From NCBI GenBank assembly GCA_020639075.1, contig JACKHI010000001.1:4278001-4342000 (forward strand): a stretch of DNA of 64,000 nt, given 5' to 3'. Positions within the stretch are counted from its first letter, which is position 1. Each line of letters opens with the position of its first letter. The notes below the pieces were generated by a model. It saw only the letters and a list, made by a program, of their open reading frames with translations, was not told the DNA's origin and made no database searches. This DNA comes from Phycisphaerales bacterium. Its GTDB lineage: Bacteria > Planctomycetota > Phycisphaerae > UBA1845 > UTPLA1. Shown piece after piece: positions 1-7,846 of this stretch. The position numbers were made by a program, and so were the translations under genes.

Positions 1-125
1 CATCACGGAATTCTCGACTGACTTGAATCAACGTCGAAACGATGACGAACCGTCAATTTCCCGCTCGCCCGGACGACGCCTCGTTGCATCGTGTTCGACC
101 AGCCTCGATGTGAAAGGACCTTCGA

Positions 126-2567
126 ATGCGTGAATGTTCCAATTGCCGCCGCGCGGCGCTGATCGTGTCGACCCTCGCTCTAACGCTCGGCTCTGTGCCG
201 AACCACGCGCAAGCCGAATCGCCGCGAAACTGGCCCGGCTACCGCGGCGCCGACGGCACCGGCACGTGGGAAGGCAAGACGATTCTCTCCAGCAGCGACG
301 CCATCGGTCTCGAAGTCGCCTGGAAGATGAAGATCGGCAGCGGTTACTCCGGCGTCGCCGTTCAGGATGATTTCGTTGTCACGATGTTCACGGCCGGCGA
401 GGACGATGTCGTCGCGGCCTTCGATCGCGAAACGGGCAAGGAAAAATGGAGGACGAAGCTCGGCCCCAAGCACCCCGGCGCCGATGGCGCCCACGATGGC
501 CCGATCTCGACCCCGCTGATTCACGACGGCCTCGTGTTCTGCTACACGCCTGCGGGTCGTCTCTCCGCAGCGGAGCTCAAGACAGGCAAGGAGCTCTGGA
601 ATAAGGACCTCGTCAAGGAGTTCGATGCGAAAGTGCCGCCGTATGGCTTCGCGTCATCGCCGATCGCGGCGGGCGGCGTCGTCGTCCTTGAAGTCGGCGG
701 CGACGACAAGGCCGTCATGGGGTTCGATCCGAAGACCGGCGAGAGGCGATGGACCGCCGGCAGCGACGGCGTGATGTGGCAGTCGCCGATTCTGTCGGCC
801 GACGCCGGCGATTCGCAAGTGATCCTGGCCGTGGGCAGAGACAAGATCATGGCAGTGGATCCGTCCGCCGGCAAAGTCGTCTGGGAATTCGCCCACCAGG
901 GACAGGGCGCACCCGCGTCCTCCTGCGTTCCGGCCGGAAAGAACCGTTTGCTGCTGCATCACAAGGAAGACGGTTCGGCGCTCTACAACCTCACGGGTGA
1001 AGGCGCGGAACGGAAAGGCGAGATCGCCTGGGACAACCGGAACATCCGCAAGACGTTTAACGTCCCCGTGTATCACGATGGTCACTTCTACGCCTATAGC
1101 GTGCGATTTCTGACGTGCGTCGATGCCGAGACGGGCGAGTCCAAATGGCGATCGCGCGCTCCCGGCGACGGGTTCATCATCCTCGTGGACGGCAATCTCG
1201 TCATCATCACGAAGAACGGCACGATGCATGTCGCCAAGGCGACGCCCGATGGTTATGAAGAGCGAGCGTCGACGCAGGTCTTTACCGACGTCGCGTGGGA
1301 TCACCCCGCGTTCGCCGGCGACAGCGTCTTCGTGCGCAGCCTCGATGAACTGGCCCGCGTCGATATCAAGAAGGCATCCGCGCCGAAACTCGCCGTCGAT
1401 ACAAATCCCATGCCTGAAGGCGACGCACGTTTTCAGGCGTTCCTCGAGCGCGTCGCCAAGGCGGACGACAAGGGCCAGGTCATTGACGAGTATCTCGCGA
1501 AGCAAAAGGAATTCCCGATCATCGAAGGCGATCGATTCGTGCACTTCGTCTATCGCGGCGAAGCGAAGGACGTCGCCGTCGCCGGTGACCTCTGGGGCGC
1601 TCGACAGGAGCGACCGATGGAACGCGTCGCGGGGACGGATCTGTTCTTCTACACGGCCGAGCTGGATCCTGACACGCGCCTGAGTTATCAGTTCATCAAG
1701 GATTTCGAGGAAACGCCCGATCCGCGCAACCCACGGAAAGCGGTCATCTCCGTCGTCGGCAAGGACATGGAGATGTCGATGGGCGGCAGCACGATCGACA
1801 TGTCGTGGTTCGCCATGCCGCAGTGGAACGCGCCGACTTACTTCGAAGTCTCGGCGGATGCGACCAAGGGGCGCATGGAGACTGTCGAGCTCGACAGCAA
1901 ACTGCTCGGCGCCAAGCACAATATCGACGTCTATCTGCCCGCCGGCTATGACACGTCAAAAGACCGCTATCCCGTCGCTTACGTTCATGGCGGTTCGGCC
2001 GCGAAGGGCCTCGGCGAAATGGACAAGGCCCTCGACGGCATCATCGGCAGGTCGACGGTGCCGGCGATCGTCGTGTTCATCAACCATGCCCCCGGCTTCA
2101 GCCCGACGGACAAGTACAGCGACATCTTCGCCGAAGAGATCATTCCGGCCGTTGATGAGAAATTCCGGACGATTGCGACGCCTGCCGGCCGCGCTTACGT
2201 CGGTCAGGGCTTCATGGGCTTTACGGCAATCGCACTGTCGCTCGAGAAGCCGGGGATCGTCGGCAAAGTGGGCTGCCAGAGCCCGTTCATGTTCGGGTCG
2301 ATGGCGGCGGGGTTGGACCCGTTGATGGGCAAGGCGGCGGAGTCGCCGGTCGACTATTACATCGAATGGAGCAAATACGACTATCGCAACCCGCATGAGA
2401 ACTGGGATCTCGGCAATGCTGCGAAGGAGTTCGCTGCGAAACTTGAAGCGAAAGGCTACAAAGTCAATGGTGGCGAAGTTCACGATGGCACAGACTGGCC
2501 AAGCTGGCGAAATCGCTACGACAGACTGTTCCAGGCGCTCTTCCCGAAGAAGCCTAACCAGGTCTGA
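126..2567 (+). CDS. Secreted PQQ-type beta-propeller / esterase-fold fusion protein
   Basis: 813 aa. An N-terminal signal peptide (residues about 1-30, ending AQA) predicts export. Residues about 35-430 are repeated blades of the PQQ/BamB-like propeller type, with recurring motifs such as FDRETGKEKW and DAETGESKW. Residues about 470-560 look like a CBM48/isoamylase-N-type beta-sandwich, and about 590-810 like the alpha/beta hydrolase of the enterochelin esterase (EsteraseD/Fes) family. The nucleophile elbow of that family (GxSxGG) reads GQGFMGF here, with Phe696 where the Ser should be, so the hydrolase domain is probably not a serine esterase. Start ATG is preceded by GAAAGGACC at a good distance. 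Function is unknown; a periplasmic binding or scaffold role is inferred. Confidence 0.85.
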   Translation: MRECSNCRRAALIVSTLALTLGSVPNHAQAESPRNWPGYRGADGTGTWEGKTILSSSDAIGLEVAWKMKIGSGYSGVAVQDDFVVTMFTAGEDDVVAAFDRETGKEKWRTKLGPKHPGADGAHDGPISTPLIHDGLVFCYTPAGRLSAAELKTGKELWNKDLVKEFDAKVPPYGFASSPIAAGGVVVLEVGGDDKAVMGFDPKTGERRWTAGSDGVMWQSPILSADAGDSQVILAVGRDKIMAVDPSAGKVVWEFAHQGQGAPASSCVPAGKNRLLLHHKEDGSALYNLTGEGAERKGEIAWDNRNIRKTFNVPVYHDGHFYAYSVRFLTCVDAETGESKWRSRAPGDGFIILVDGNLVIITKNGTMHVAKATPDGYEERASTQVFTDVAWDHPAFAGDSVFVRSLDELARVDIKKASAPKLAVDTNPMPEGDARFQAFLERVAKADDKGQVIDEYLAKQKEFPIIEGDRFVHFVYRGEAKDVAVAGDLWGARQERPMERVAGTDLFFYTAELDPDTRLSYQFIKDFEETPDPRNPRKAVISVVGKDMEMSMGGSTIDMSWFAMPQWNAPTYFEVSADATKGRMETVELDSKLLGAKHNIDVYLPAGYDTSKDRYPVAYVHGGSAAKGLGEMDKALDGIIGRSTVPAIVVFINHAPGFSPTDKYSDIFAEEIIPAVDEKFRTIATPAGRAYVGQGFMGFTAIALSLEKPGIVGKVGCQSPFMFGSMAAGLDPLMGKAAESPVDYYIEWSKYDYRNPHENWDLGNAAKEFAAKLEAKGYKVNGGEVHDGTDWPSWRNRYDRLFQALFPKKPNQV

Positions 2568-2710
2568 CGAAGTGACGCAGTTTATCTGACCGGATCGGAA
2601 TCCAAGTTAGTCAAGTGATGCGTCGACTCGATTTGAGTGGACGGCATCGTGTGCAGTTGCGCGCCTGGAACGCCGGATCCCGAAACCAGAATCGATTCAT
2701 CCAATCCCGT

Positions 2711-2850
2711 TTCTCAAATGTCCGATTTCCAATTTCAAATTCCAGATTTCAAATCTCAAATCTCGAATCTGAAATCTCGAATCTCGAATCACAAGTCTCA
2801 AATCTGAAATTCCAATTCCAAAATCTCGAATCTCAAATCTGAAATCTCAT
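2711..2850. repeat. Degenerate tandem heptanucleotide repeat (TCTCRAA/TCTGAAA)
   Basis: About twenty consecutive 7-bp units, mainly TCTCAAA, TCTCGAA and TCTGAAA, with a few degenerate members. It lies in the 890-bp stretch between the propeller/esterase gene and the next lipoprotein. Because 7 is not a multiple of 3, every frame through it encodes a 7-residue repeat. The forward frame 2615-2842 (GTG start) gives a peptide with hydrophobic residues in a/d spacing, but it has no good ribosome-binding site, so I do not call it a gene. Confidence 0.8.
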
Positions 2851-2960
2851 CTTCCCCTCAATTGCCAAGTCCATCCCGGAGCGCCGGGCACGTTATTCCA
2901 ATCGGAATGAACGCCTCGCGACGCACAACAGACCCGTCCGGCCGGCCTCTCGGATCTGCT

Positions 2961-3000
2961 CGAATTTGCGGGAGTTTGCGACAGTTTGCGCCCGTTTGCA
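2961..3000. repeat. Four direct repeats of TTTGCG in exact 10-bp phase
   Basis: The hexamer TTTGCG (last copy TTTGCA) recurs four times at exactly 10-bp intervals, i.e. once per helical turn, followed by a T-rich stretch at 3001-3015. Such phasing suits cooperative protein binding or intrinsic curvature upstream of the lipoprotein at 3456. No regulator is identified. Confidence 0.6.
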
Positions 3001-3155
3001 CTTTCTTTTTTTCTTCGCTCGCGAATCACACGATCACGACGTGCCGTATTCGGACGAAAAATCCGCAACTTTTCGGGTATTTCGGACGCTTATTGCGCGG
3101 CGCTACCGCACGTGCTCGAATCGGCACGATAGCGGCCGGGATGCTTGTGTTTCCC

Positions 3156-3229
3156 CGGCTCAAGCCGATTTATTGGGGCCGTGCGTCCGTGCGGCTCCAG
3201 AGAACCCGAAGTGTTTGCGACTTCTCGGG
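3156..3229 (+). other. Cluster of three short hairpins upstream of a lipoprotein gene
   Basis: Three successive inverted repeats: CGGC/GCCG (3156-3167), GCCG/CGGC (3178-3195) and CCCGAAGT/ACTTCTCGGG (3205-3229, one bulge). They sit about 230 nt before the start at 3456 and could be a structured leader or small RNA. I recognise no known riboswitch. The rest of 2851-3455 shows no supportable gene. Confidence 0.3.
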
Positions 3230-3455
3230 CGGTGGGCATGCGTCCATCGCAACCAAGGTCCCGAGTGTTGGTATCGCTATTTGCAAATCTCGAATCGTCC
3301 CTTGCCGATACCTCGCTTGAAGCGTCGGTCTTCGGCTCAATGACCCGAAGCGGGTGCTTCGTGAATTGGGTCCGACTTCAGGAACTCGATTCCGTACGAC
3401 CGGTACGCGTCGTTCCGGCCGGCTTCCGATGTCGAGAAACGGGGAGAGAAAACAG

Positions 3456-4136
3456 ATGAGCACGCGCACACGATCGACTCTTGGATTTGTTGCCCTCGCA
3501 TTCATCGCGATGCCGGGGACCGTCGGCTGTCAGACGGATTTGACCGAACTGCTTCGCGAACTCCAGAACTTCGACCTGAGCATTCTCAGCAATGTGAACC
3601 AGCTGCAGACGGTCGATCCGCGAAACCCGGGCGTGAATCTCCCGGGCGGCAGGAACCCGATGATCACGGATGGCGTTGACCAGATCACGGATCCGGGCGA
3701 TCAGATCGATCCGGACACGTTCGAAGACTCTTTCCTGATGGGTATTGAGAACACGTCGGCTTACGACATGTATGTTGAGTACCTGGTCGACGACGTCATG
3801 CAGGCCGTCTATGTGTTTGAGGGCGAAACGCTTCTCCTCGAGTACGAGTGTGCATCGTCCGTCGAAATCACGCTGGAAGAGGACTACGATCCGTTTGATT
3901 TCACACTCGTCGAAATGCACGATTGGACCGGCACGATCTTCAACAGCCCGGATGATTTCGAGTGCGGTGCGGCGATGATCGTTACGCTGGACGGTGTGAC
4001 CGTCAGCGCCGAACCCGACGTCATCAATCTAAACACGGGCTTCGGACCGGGTATGGGTCCTGACGACGGAATCGACGATCTCGACGATCTCGACGACGGC
4101 ATGGACGATCTTGACGACAACGACATGTTTCTCTGA
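3456..4136 (+). CDS. Hypothetical lipoprotein with acidic C-terminus
   Basis: 226 aa from the ATG at 3456, chosen because GGGGAGAG lies just upstream and a signal peptide follows; the open frame extends further 5' without support. The N-terminus is a short basic region plus a hydrophobic core ending TVGC, a plausible lipobox. The mature part has no family I recognise. The last 25 residues are almost entirely Asp, Gly, Leu and Met in a DDLDD-type pattern, possibly calcium-binding. A strong Rho-independent terminator follows, so it is a single-gene unit. Confidence 0.75.
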   Translation: MSTRTRSTLGFVALAFIAMPGTVGCQTDLTELLRELQNFDLSILSNVNQLQTVDPRNPGVNLPGGRNPMITDGVDQITDPGDQIDPDTFEDSFLMGIENTSAYDMYVEYLVDDVMQAVYVFEGETLLLEYECASSVEITLEEDYDPFDFTLVEMHDWTGTIFNSPDDFECGAAMIVTLDGVTVSAEPDVINLNTGFGPGMGPDDGIDDLDDLDDGMDDLDDNDMFL

Positions 4137-4170
4137 TCGTCGCTGAGTTTCCGACGACGACTGAATACGC

Positions 4171-4210
4171 AAGAGCGGCCGACTCCGATCAAGGAGCGGC
4201 CGCTCTTTTT
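4171..4210 (+). terminator. Rho-independent terminator of the lipoprotein gene
   Basis: A perfect 10-bp stem (AAGAGCGGCC / GGCCGCTCTT) with an inner CTCC/GGAG pairing, followed directly by a T run. It starts 34 bp after the stop codon of the gene ending at 4136. Confidence 0.85.
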
Positions 4211-4258
4211 CATGTCTATCCGGTTGAACGTCCGCAGTCGTTCGAATCGTTCGCAGTA

Positions 4259-5002
4259 TCAAGCCGCCTTCCGCTTGCGACGCAGCAGCATCGCCAGACC
4301 GCCGAGGAGCGAAAGTCCCGCCGTCGCCGGCTCCGGCACGAACTGGATCGACGTGTCGAACGAGAGCGACGAAAGCACTTTGCGCCGTTCGGCGAAGAAC
4401 AGATCGAAGTTGTACGTCTGGCCGGCCGTCAGGCCCAGCGTGTCGAGATTGAGCGTGGCATTCTGCGGCGGATGAATGCCGCCGAGATCGATGACCTTCT
4501 GGCCGCCGATGAAGAGGATCAGATCGTCGTCGGCCGTCACGTTGAACGTCATGCCCGCCTGATAGGTGAACGCCGTGTGCAGTTCGAGCGTGAAGTAATA
4601 ATTGTGAGCGCTGTTCTCGTTGCCGAACAGCTCGCCGTCGATCGGGAAGAAGCTCGGCGCGCTGAACGTGTACACGCCGCCCTGTCCCGCCATGCCGTTC
4701 GACAGAACCAGATCGCGCGTCGTCGTCAGGTTGACGCCGGGCGTGTCGTTGTACCACTGGTTGTAGTTGGCCGCACCGCTGGTCGTCGCCGTGCCGGCGC
4801 CGCCGATATAGACCGGCTTGTTGTCGCCGCCGAGCGTCGACGAAACATAGTCGTGATCGTCAGCGAGATCGAGCTGAAAGTCCGGATGCGACTCTTTGAA
4901 GTCCCGGATCGTCGCATTGAGCGTTATCTCGTGGGCGAACGCGCTCGTGGCCGCTGGCGCGGCGATGAGCAGGGCAGCAATAGCAAGAGCGTGGCGTTTC
5001 AT
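4259..5002 (-). CDS. Fibro-slime domain protein with PEP-CTERM sorting signal
   Basis: 247 aa. Signal peptide at residues 1-23 (ends SAFA). Residues about 25-215 match the fibro-slime domain (TIGR02148 type), with the diagnostic run DDDLILFIGGQKVIDLGG followed by LDTLGLTAGQTYNFDLFFAERR. The C-terminus VPEP, a hydrophobic segment and RRKRK form a PEP-CTERM signal, which in characterised systems is processed by an exosortase during export to an exopolymer surface. An exosortase should therefore be encoded elsewhere. It is monocistronic and convergent with the lipoprotein gene. Confidence 0.9.
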   Translation of the reverse strand: MKRHALAIAALLIAAPAATSAFAHEITLNATIRDFKESHPDFQLDLADDHDYVSSTLGGDNKPVYIGGAGTATTSGAANYNQWYNDTPGVNLTTTRDLVLSNGMAGQGGVYTFSAPSFFPIDGELFGNENSAHNYYFTLELHTAFTYQAGMTFNVTADDDLILFIGGQKVIDLGGIHPPQNATLNLDTLGLTAGQTYNFDLFFAERRKVLSSLSFDTSIQFVPEPATAGLSLLGGLAMLLRRKRKAA

Positions 5003-5302
5003 GTGAGCGACTCCTTGTGCGGGTGCGCGAATCGTGATACCTGATGTCGCCGGGCATCAACGAGCCTGGCGCGTCAACTACCCCGACACATGCTGCAAAT
5101 CGCGCGCCGCGGCATCACGGTCTCGACGTCATCGTCGCCATGGCTGATAATCATCAATCGCAGCAGGCGACGGCTCGCCGCAAAGCGTTCGCGGACGTGC
5201 AGGTCGATAGGCTTGTGATGTGGTCAGTTGTGTTGCTCGGCGTCAACGCTGTTGATTTGACGCAACTTGATGGTCGATGCGCGTCCACGCAGGATGTTCC
5301 GT

Positions 5303-7120
5303 ATGCAGGTTATCTCGAAGTGTATTGGGGGCATCGTGACGCTTTGCACTGCAGCGGCTGTCGTCGGTGTAAGCTGCGAGGCCGCCGGACCGATCGGTTC
5401 GGACGTACCGGAATTTGCGGGCCCGAGCGCATTCATAGATATCAGTGCTTCGTTGGGCGAGGCCGGCCGCATCGACGGCTGGGGCGGCATGGCGCTGTTG
5501 GACTGCGACAATGACGGCGATATCGACATTCTGGTTCTCAACGGCGCCGGCACGAGCAATCGCCTGTTTCAGAATGACGGCAAGGCGAGCTTCGTCGATA
5601 TCGCGGAAATCGCCGGCGTATCCATGAAGGATGACAATTGTTCAGCGGCGGGCGTCGGCGATTTCAACAACGACGGTCGTCTCGATCTGATCATCGGGAG
5701 GCAGCGGGGCGGCGCTCAGGACAGCAATGACGTCGGCCCGGTCTTGTTGTTGAATCAAGGACCAAACGCCGACGGGATCGCGACGTTTGGCAGACCGACG
5801 GCCGACGTTACGGGATTGACATCCGCGGCGCCGGCGATGGCGTTCGGTATCGGCGATCTCGACAATGACGGACGAATAGACATCGTCGTGGGTCGATACG
5901 ATCTGGATGCCGCCGGGTCCTTGCTCGTCCCGATCTACGAATCGCAGCCCAATGAACTCTGGCGTTGTTCGGGCGTGGTCAACAACGTCCCGACGTATGA
6001 GATTGTGAACGACGCCGGCATCGAAGGAACGGCGCAGCACGGATGGTCGGCGGAGACGGCCTCCGACATGTTCATTCCCGGTTCGTTCGTCACGTATCTG
6101 AGCGATGTTGACGGCGACGGTCGACTCGATCTTTTCGATTGCCACGATATTCCGGGCGGCATCGACTACTTCCACAATGACGGCGGCATGAAGTTCTCGC
6201 GACGGCAGGATGACATCCTGAACAAGCACGGCGGCTGGATGGGGATGTCAGGCGGCGATTATGACGGCGATGGCGACATCGACTACTTCGTCACGAATGT
6301 CGGCAGCGATTTTCCAACGGCGTTTCTTCCCGGTACCGTGGGCAATGCGCACAATGCACCGGATGGCGCGTACTTCCACAGGCTTCTGCGAAACGACGAC
6401 GGAATGCTCGTTGACGTGACGGCGACGACGTCCGTTGAATCCTCCGATGCGCTGCCTCCGTGGAACGCAAAGGGCGGCAAGAACCTGGAGCGATACGAAT
6501 TCGGTTTCGGCACGACGTGGTTCGACGCCGACAATCGGGGAACGCTCGACCTGTATTGGGCCGGCGACTTGATGTCGATCCTGACGCCGGCGCTCTATCT
6601 GAACGCCCACGGCGCCGGACGGTTCCTTCAGAATGCGGGCGACGGTGTTTTCGTCGAGCGAACGGGTGAGCGAGGACTCTTCAATATTCCGATCGGTCGT
6701 CGGATTGCGTTCGGACAACAGGAGGCCGGGCGCGGCGTCGCCGCCTGCGACTTGAACGGCGATGGGTTTCAGGATCTCGTCATTTCCAATGGGTCAATCT
6801 TCGGCGGGCCTGAGCCGCAGTTGAGGATACTACTGAATCCCGCCGCCGGCGGGGCTCATTGGCTGACGATTCGTTTGAATGGTTCGACGAGCAATCGTGC
6901 CGGAATTGGTGCGCGCGTCACAGTACGGCAGGATGAAATCGAGCAGGTGCGCGAGGTCGTCACGTCGAACAGCGCGTTCCTGGGAATCCAGCCGGAAGCG
7001 CACTTCGGTCTCGGCGACAAGACCGGCGTCGTTGAGGTCGAGATTCAATGGCCGTCTGGCAAGCTAACAACGATCGAGCAGGTACAAGTTGACCAGGTGC
7101 TGACGATTGACGAACAGTAG
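5303..7120 (+). CDS. FG-GAP/VCBS repeat lipoprotein with ASPIC/UnbV C-terminus
   Basis: 605 aa from ATG 5303, which has AGGA 8 nt upstream; the frame is open 12 codons further 5' but without a site. A signal peptide ends near VGVSC, compatible with lipidation. At least five FG-GAP repeats carry calcium-ligand loops (DCDNDGDIDILV, DFNNDGRLDLII, DLDNDGRIDIVV, DYDGDGDIDYFV, DLNGDGFQDLVI). The last 90 residues form the ASPIC/UnbV domain, ending in the typical WPSG element. This architecture (CRTAC1-like) is extracellular and presumed adhesive or structural. The next gene follows after 12 bp, so co-transcription is possible. About 300 bp upstream (5003-5302) show nothing supportable. Confidence 0.88.
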   Translation: MQVISKCIGGIVTLCTAAAVVGVSCEAAGPIGSDVPEFAGPSAFIDISASLGEAGRIDGWGGMALLDCDNDGDIDILVLNGAGTSNRLFQNDGKASFVDIAEIAGVSMKDDNCSAAGVGDFNNDGRLDLIIGRQRGGAQDSNDVGPVLLLNQGPNADGIATFGRPTADVTGLTSAAPAMAFGIGDLDNDGRIDIVVGRYDLDAAGSLLVPIYESQPNELWRCSGVVNNVPTYEIVNDAGIEGTAQHGWSAETASDMFIPGSFVTYLSDVDGDGRLDLFDCHDIPGGIDYFHNDGGMKFSRRQDDILNKHGGWMGMSGGDYDGDGDIDYFVTNVGSDFPTAFLPGTVGNAHNAPDGAYFHRLLRNDDGMLVDVTATTSVESSDALPPWNAKGGKNLERYEFGFGTTWFDADNRGTLDLYWAGDLMSILTPALYLNAHGAGRFLQNAGDGVFVERTGERGLFNIPIGRRIAFGQQEAGRGVAACDLNGDGFQDLVISNGSIFGGPEPQLRILLNPAAGGAHWLTIRLNGSTSNRAGIGARVTVRQDEIEQVREVVTSNSAFLGIQPEAHFGLGDKTGVVEVEIQWPSGKLTTIEQVQVDQVLTIDEQ

Positions 7121-7132
7121 CGGGGCGTTCAC

Positions 7133-7828
7133 ATGGCGGAGTCAATACCGGCGGAGTCAACGCGCGAAGTATCAGCGCGTGAGGGATATGACCTCTGGTC
7201 CACGACGTACGACGAGGCGGACAATCCGCTCGTCAAGCTGGAAGGGCCCGTCGTGGAAGCGGCGCTTGGCGAAGTCGCCGGACTGAAGATCCTCGATCTC
7301 GGCTGCGGTACCGGCCGGCATTCCCTGCGGTTGGCGGGCGCCGGCGCCGAAGTGACGGCGATGGACTTCTCCGAGGGCATGCTTGCCAAAGCGCGCGAAA
7401 AGGCGCTCGGTCGTATTGACTTTGTCGTCGGCGATCTGCATCAACGCCTGCCATTTGAGGACGAAGCGTTCGATCGCGTTATCTGTTGCCTGGTATTCGA
7501 TCACATTCGCGACGTGGCGGGCGTGCTCTCGGAAATGCGGCGCGTCTGTCGGCTCGACGGTTTCATACTTATTACCACATTGCATCCGGCAATGCTCCTG
7601 ACAGGCGTGCAGGCGCGATTCACGGATGCGGCGACTGGAGAGAAAGTTCTTCTTGAGAGCGTGCAAAACCAGGTGTCGGATTATGTCAACGCATCCGTTG
7701 CCGCCGCGCTTCGCATTCGATCGATGTCGGAATACTTCGTCGACGACGCACTGACGGCGCGATCACCGAACGCGGAAAAGTACGCCGGCTGGCCGCTGTT
7801 GTTGACGATGACATTTGATTTGGCGTAG
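7133..7828 (+). CDS. Class I SAM-dependent methyltransferase
   Basis: 231 aa. The SAM-binding motif I LDLGCGTG is at residues 54-61, an acidic residue follows after the next strand (TAMDFSEGM), and motif GDLHQRLPFEDEAFDRVIC is the usual post-motif II/III block of Methyltransf_11/25 enzymes. The acceptor cannot be inferred; the family methylates small molecules, quinone precursors or antibiotics. It starts 12 bp after the FG-GAP gene and converges with the kinase gene ending at 7847, leaving only 18 bp between stop codons. Confidence 0.85.
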   Translation: MAESIPAESTREVSAREGYDLWSTTYDEADNPLVKLEGPVVEAALGEVAGLKILDLGCGTGRHSLRLAGAGAEVTAMDFSEGMLAKAREKALGRIDFVVGDLHQRLPFEDEAFDRVICCLVFDHIRDVAGVLSEMRRVCRLDGFILITTLHPAMLLTGVQARFTDAATGEKVLLESVQNQVSDYVNASVAAALRIRSMSEYFVDDALTARSPNAEKYAGWPLLLTMTFDLA

Positions 7829-7846
7829 AAGCGGCGAGGATCGTGG

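Noticed and set aside
2615..2842. 75-codon frame over the heptamer repeat as a small coiled-coil gene
   Set aside because: No ribosome-binding site and the heptads follow automatically from the 7-bp repeat; kept as a repeat and a finding only.
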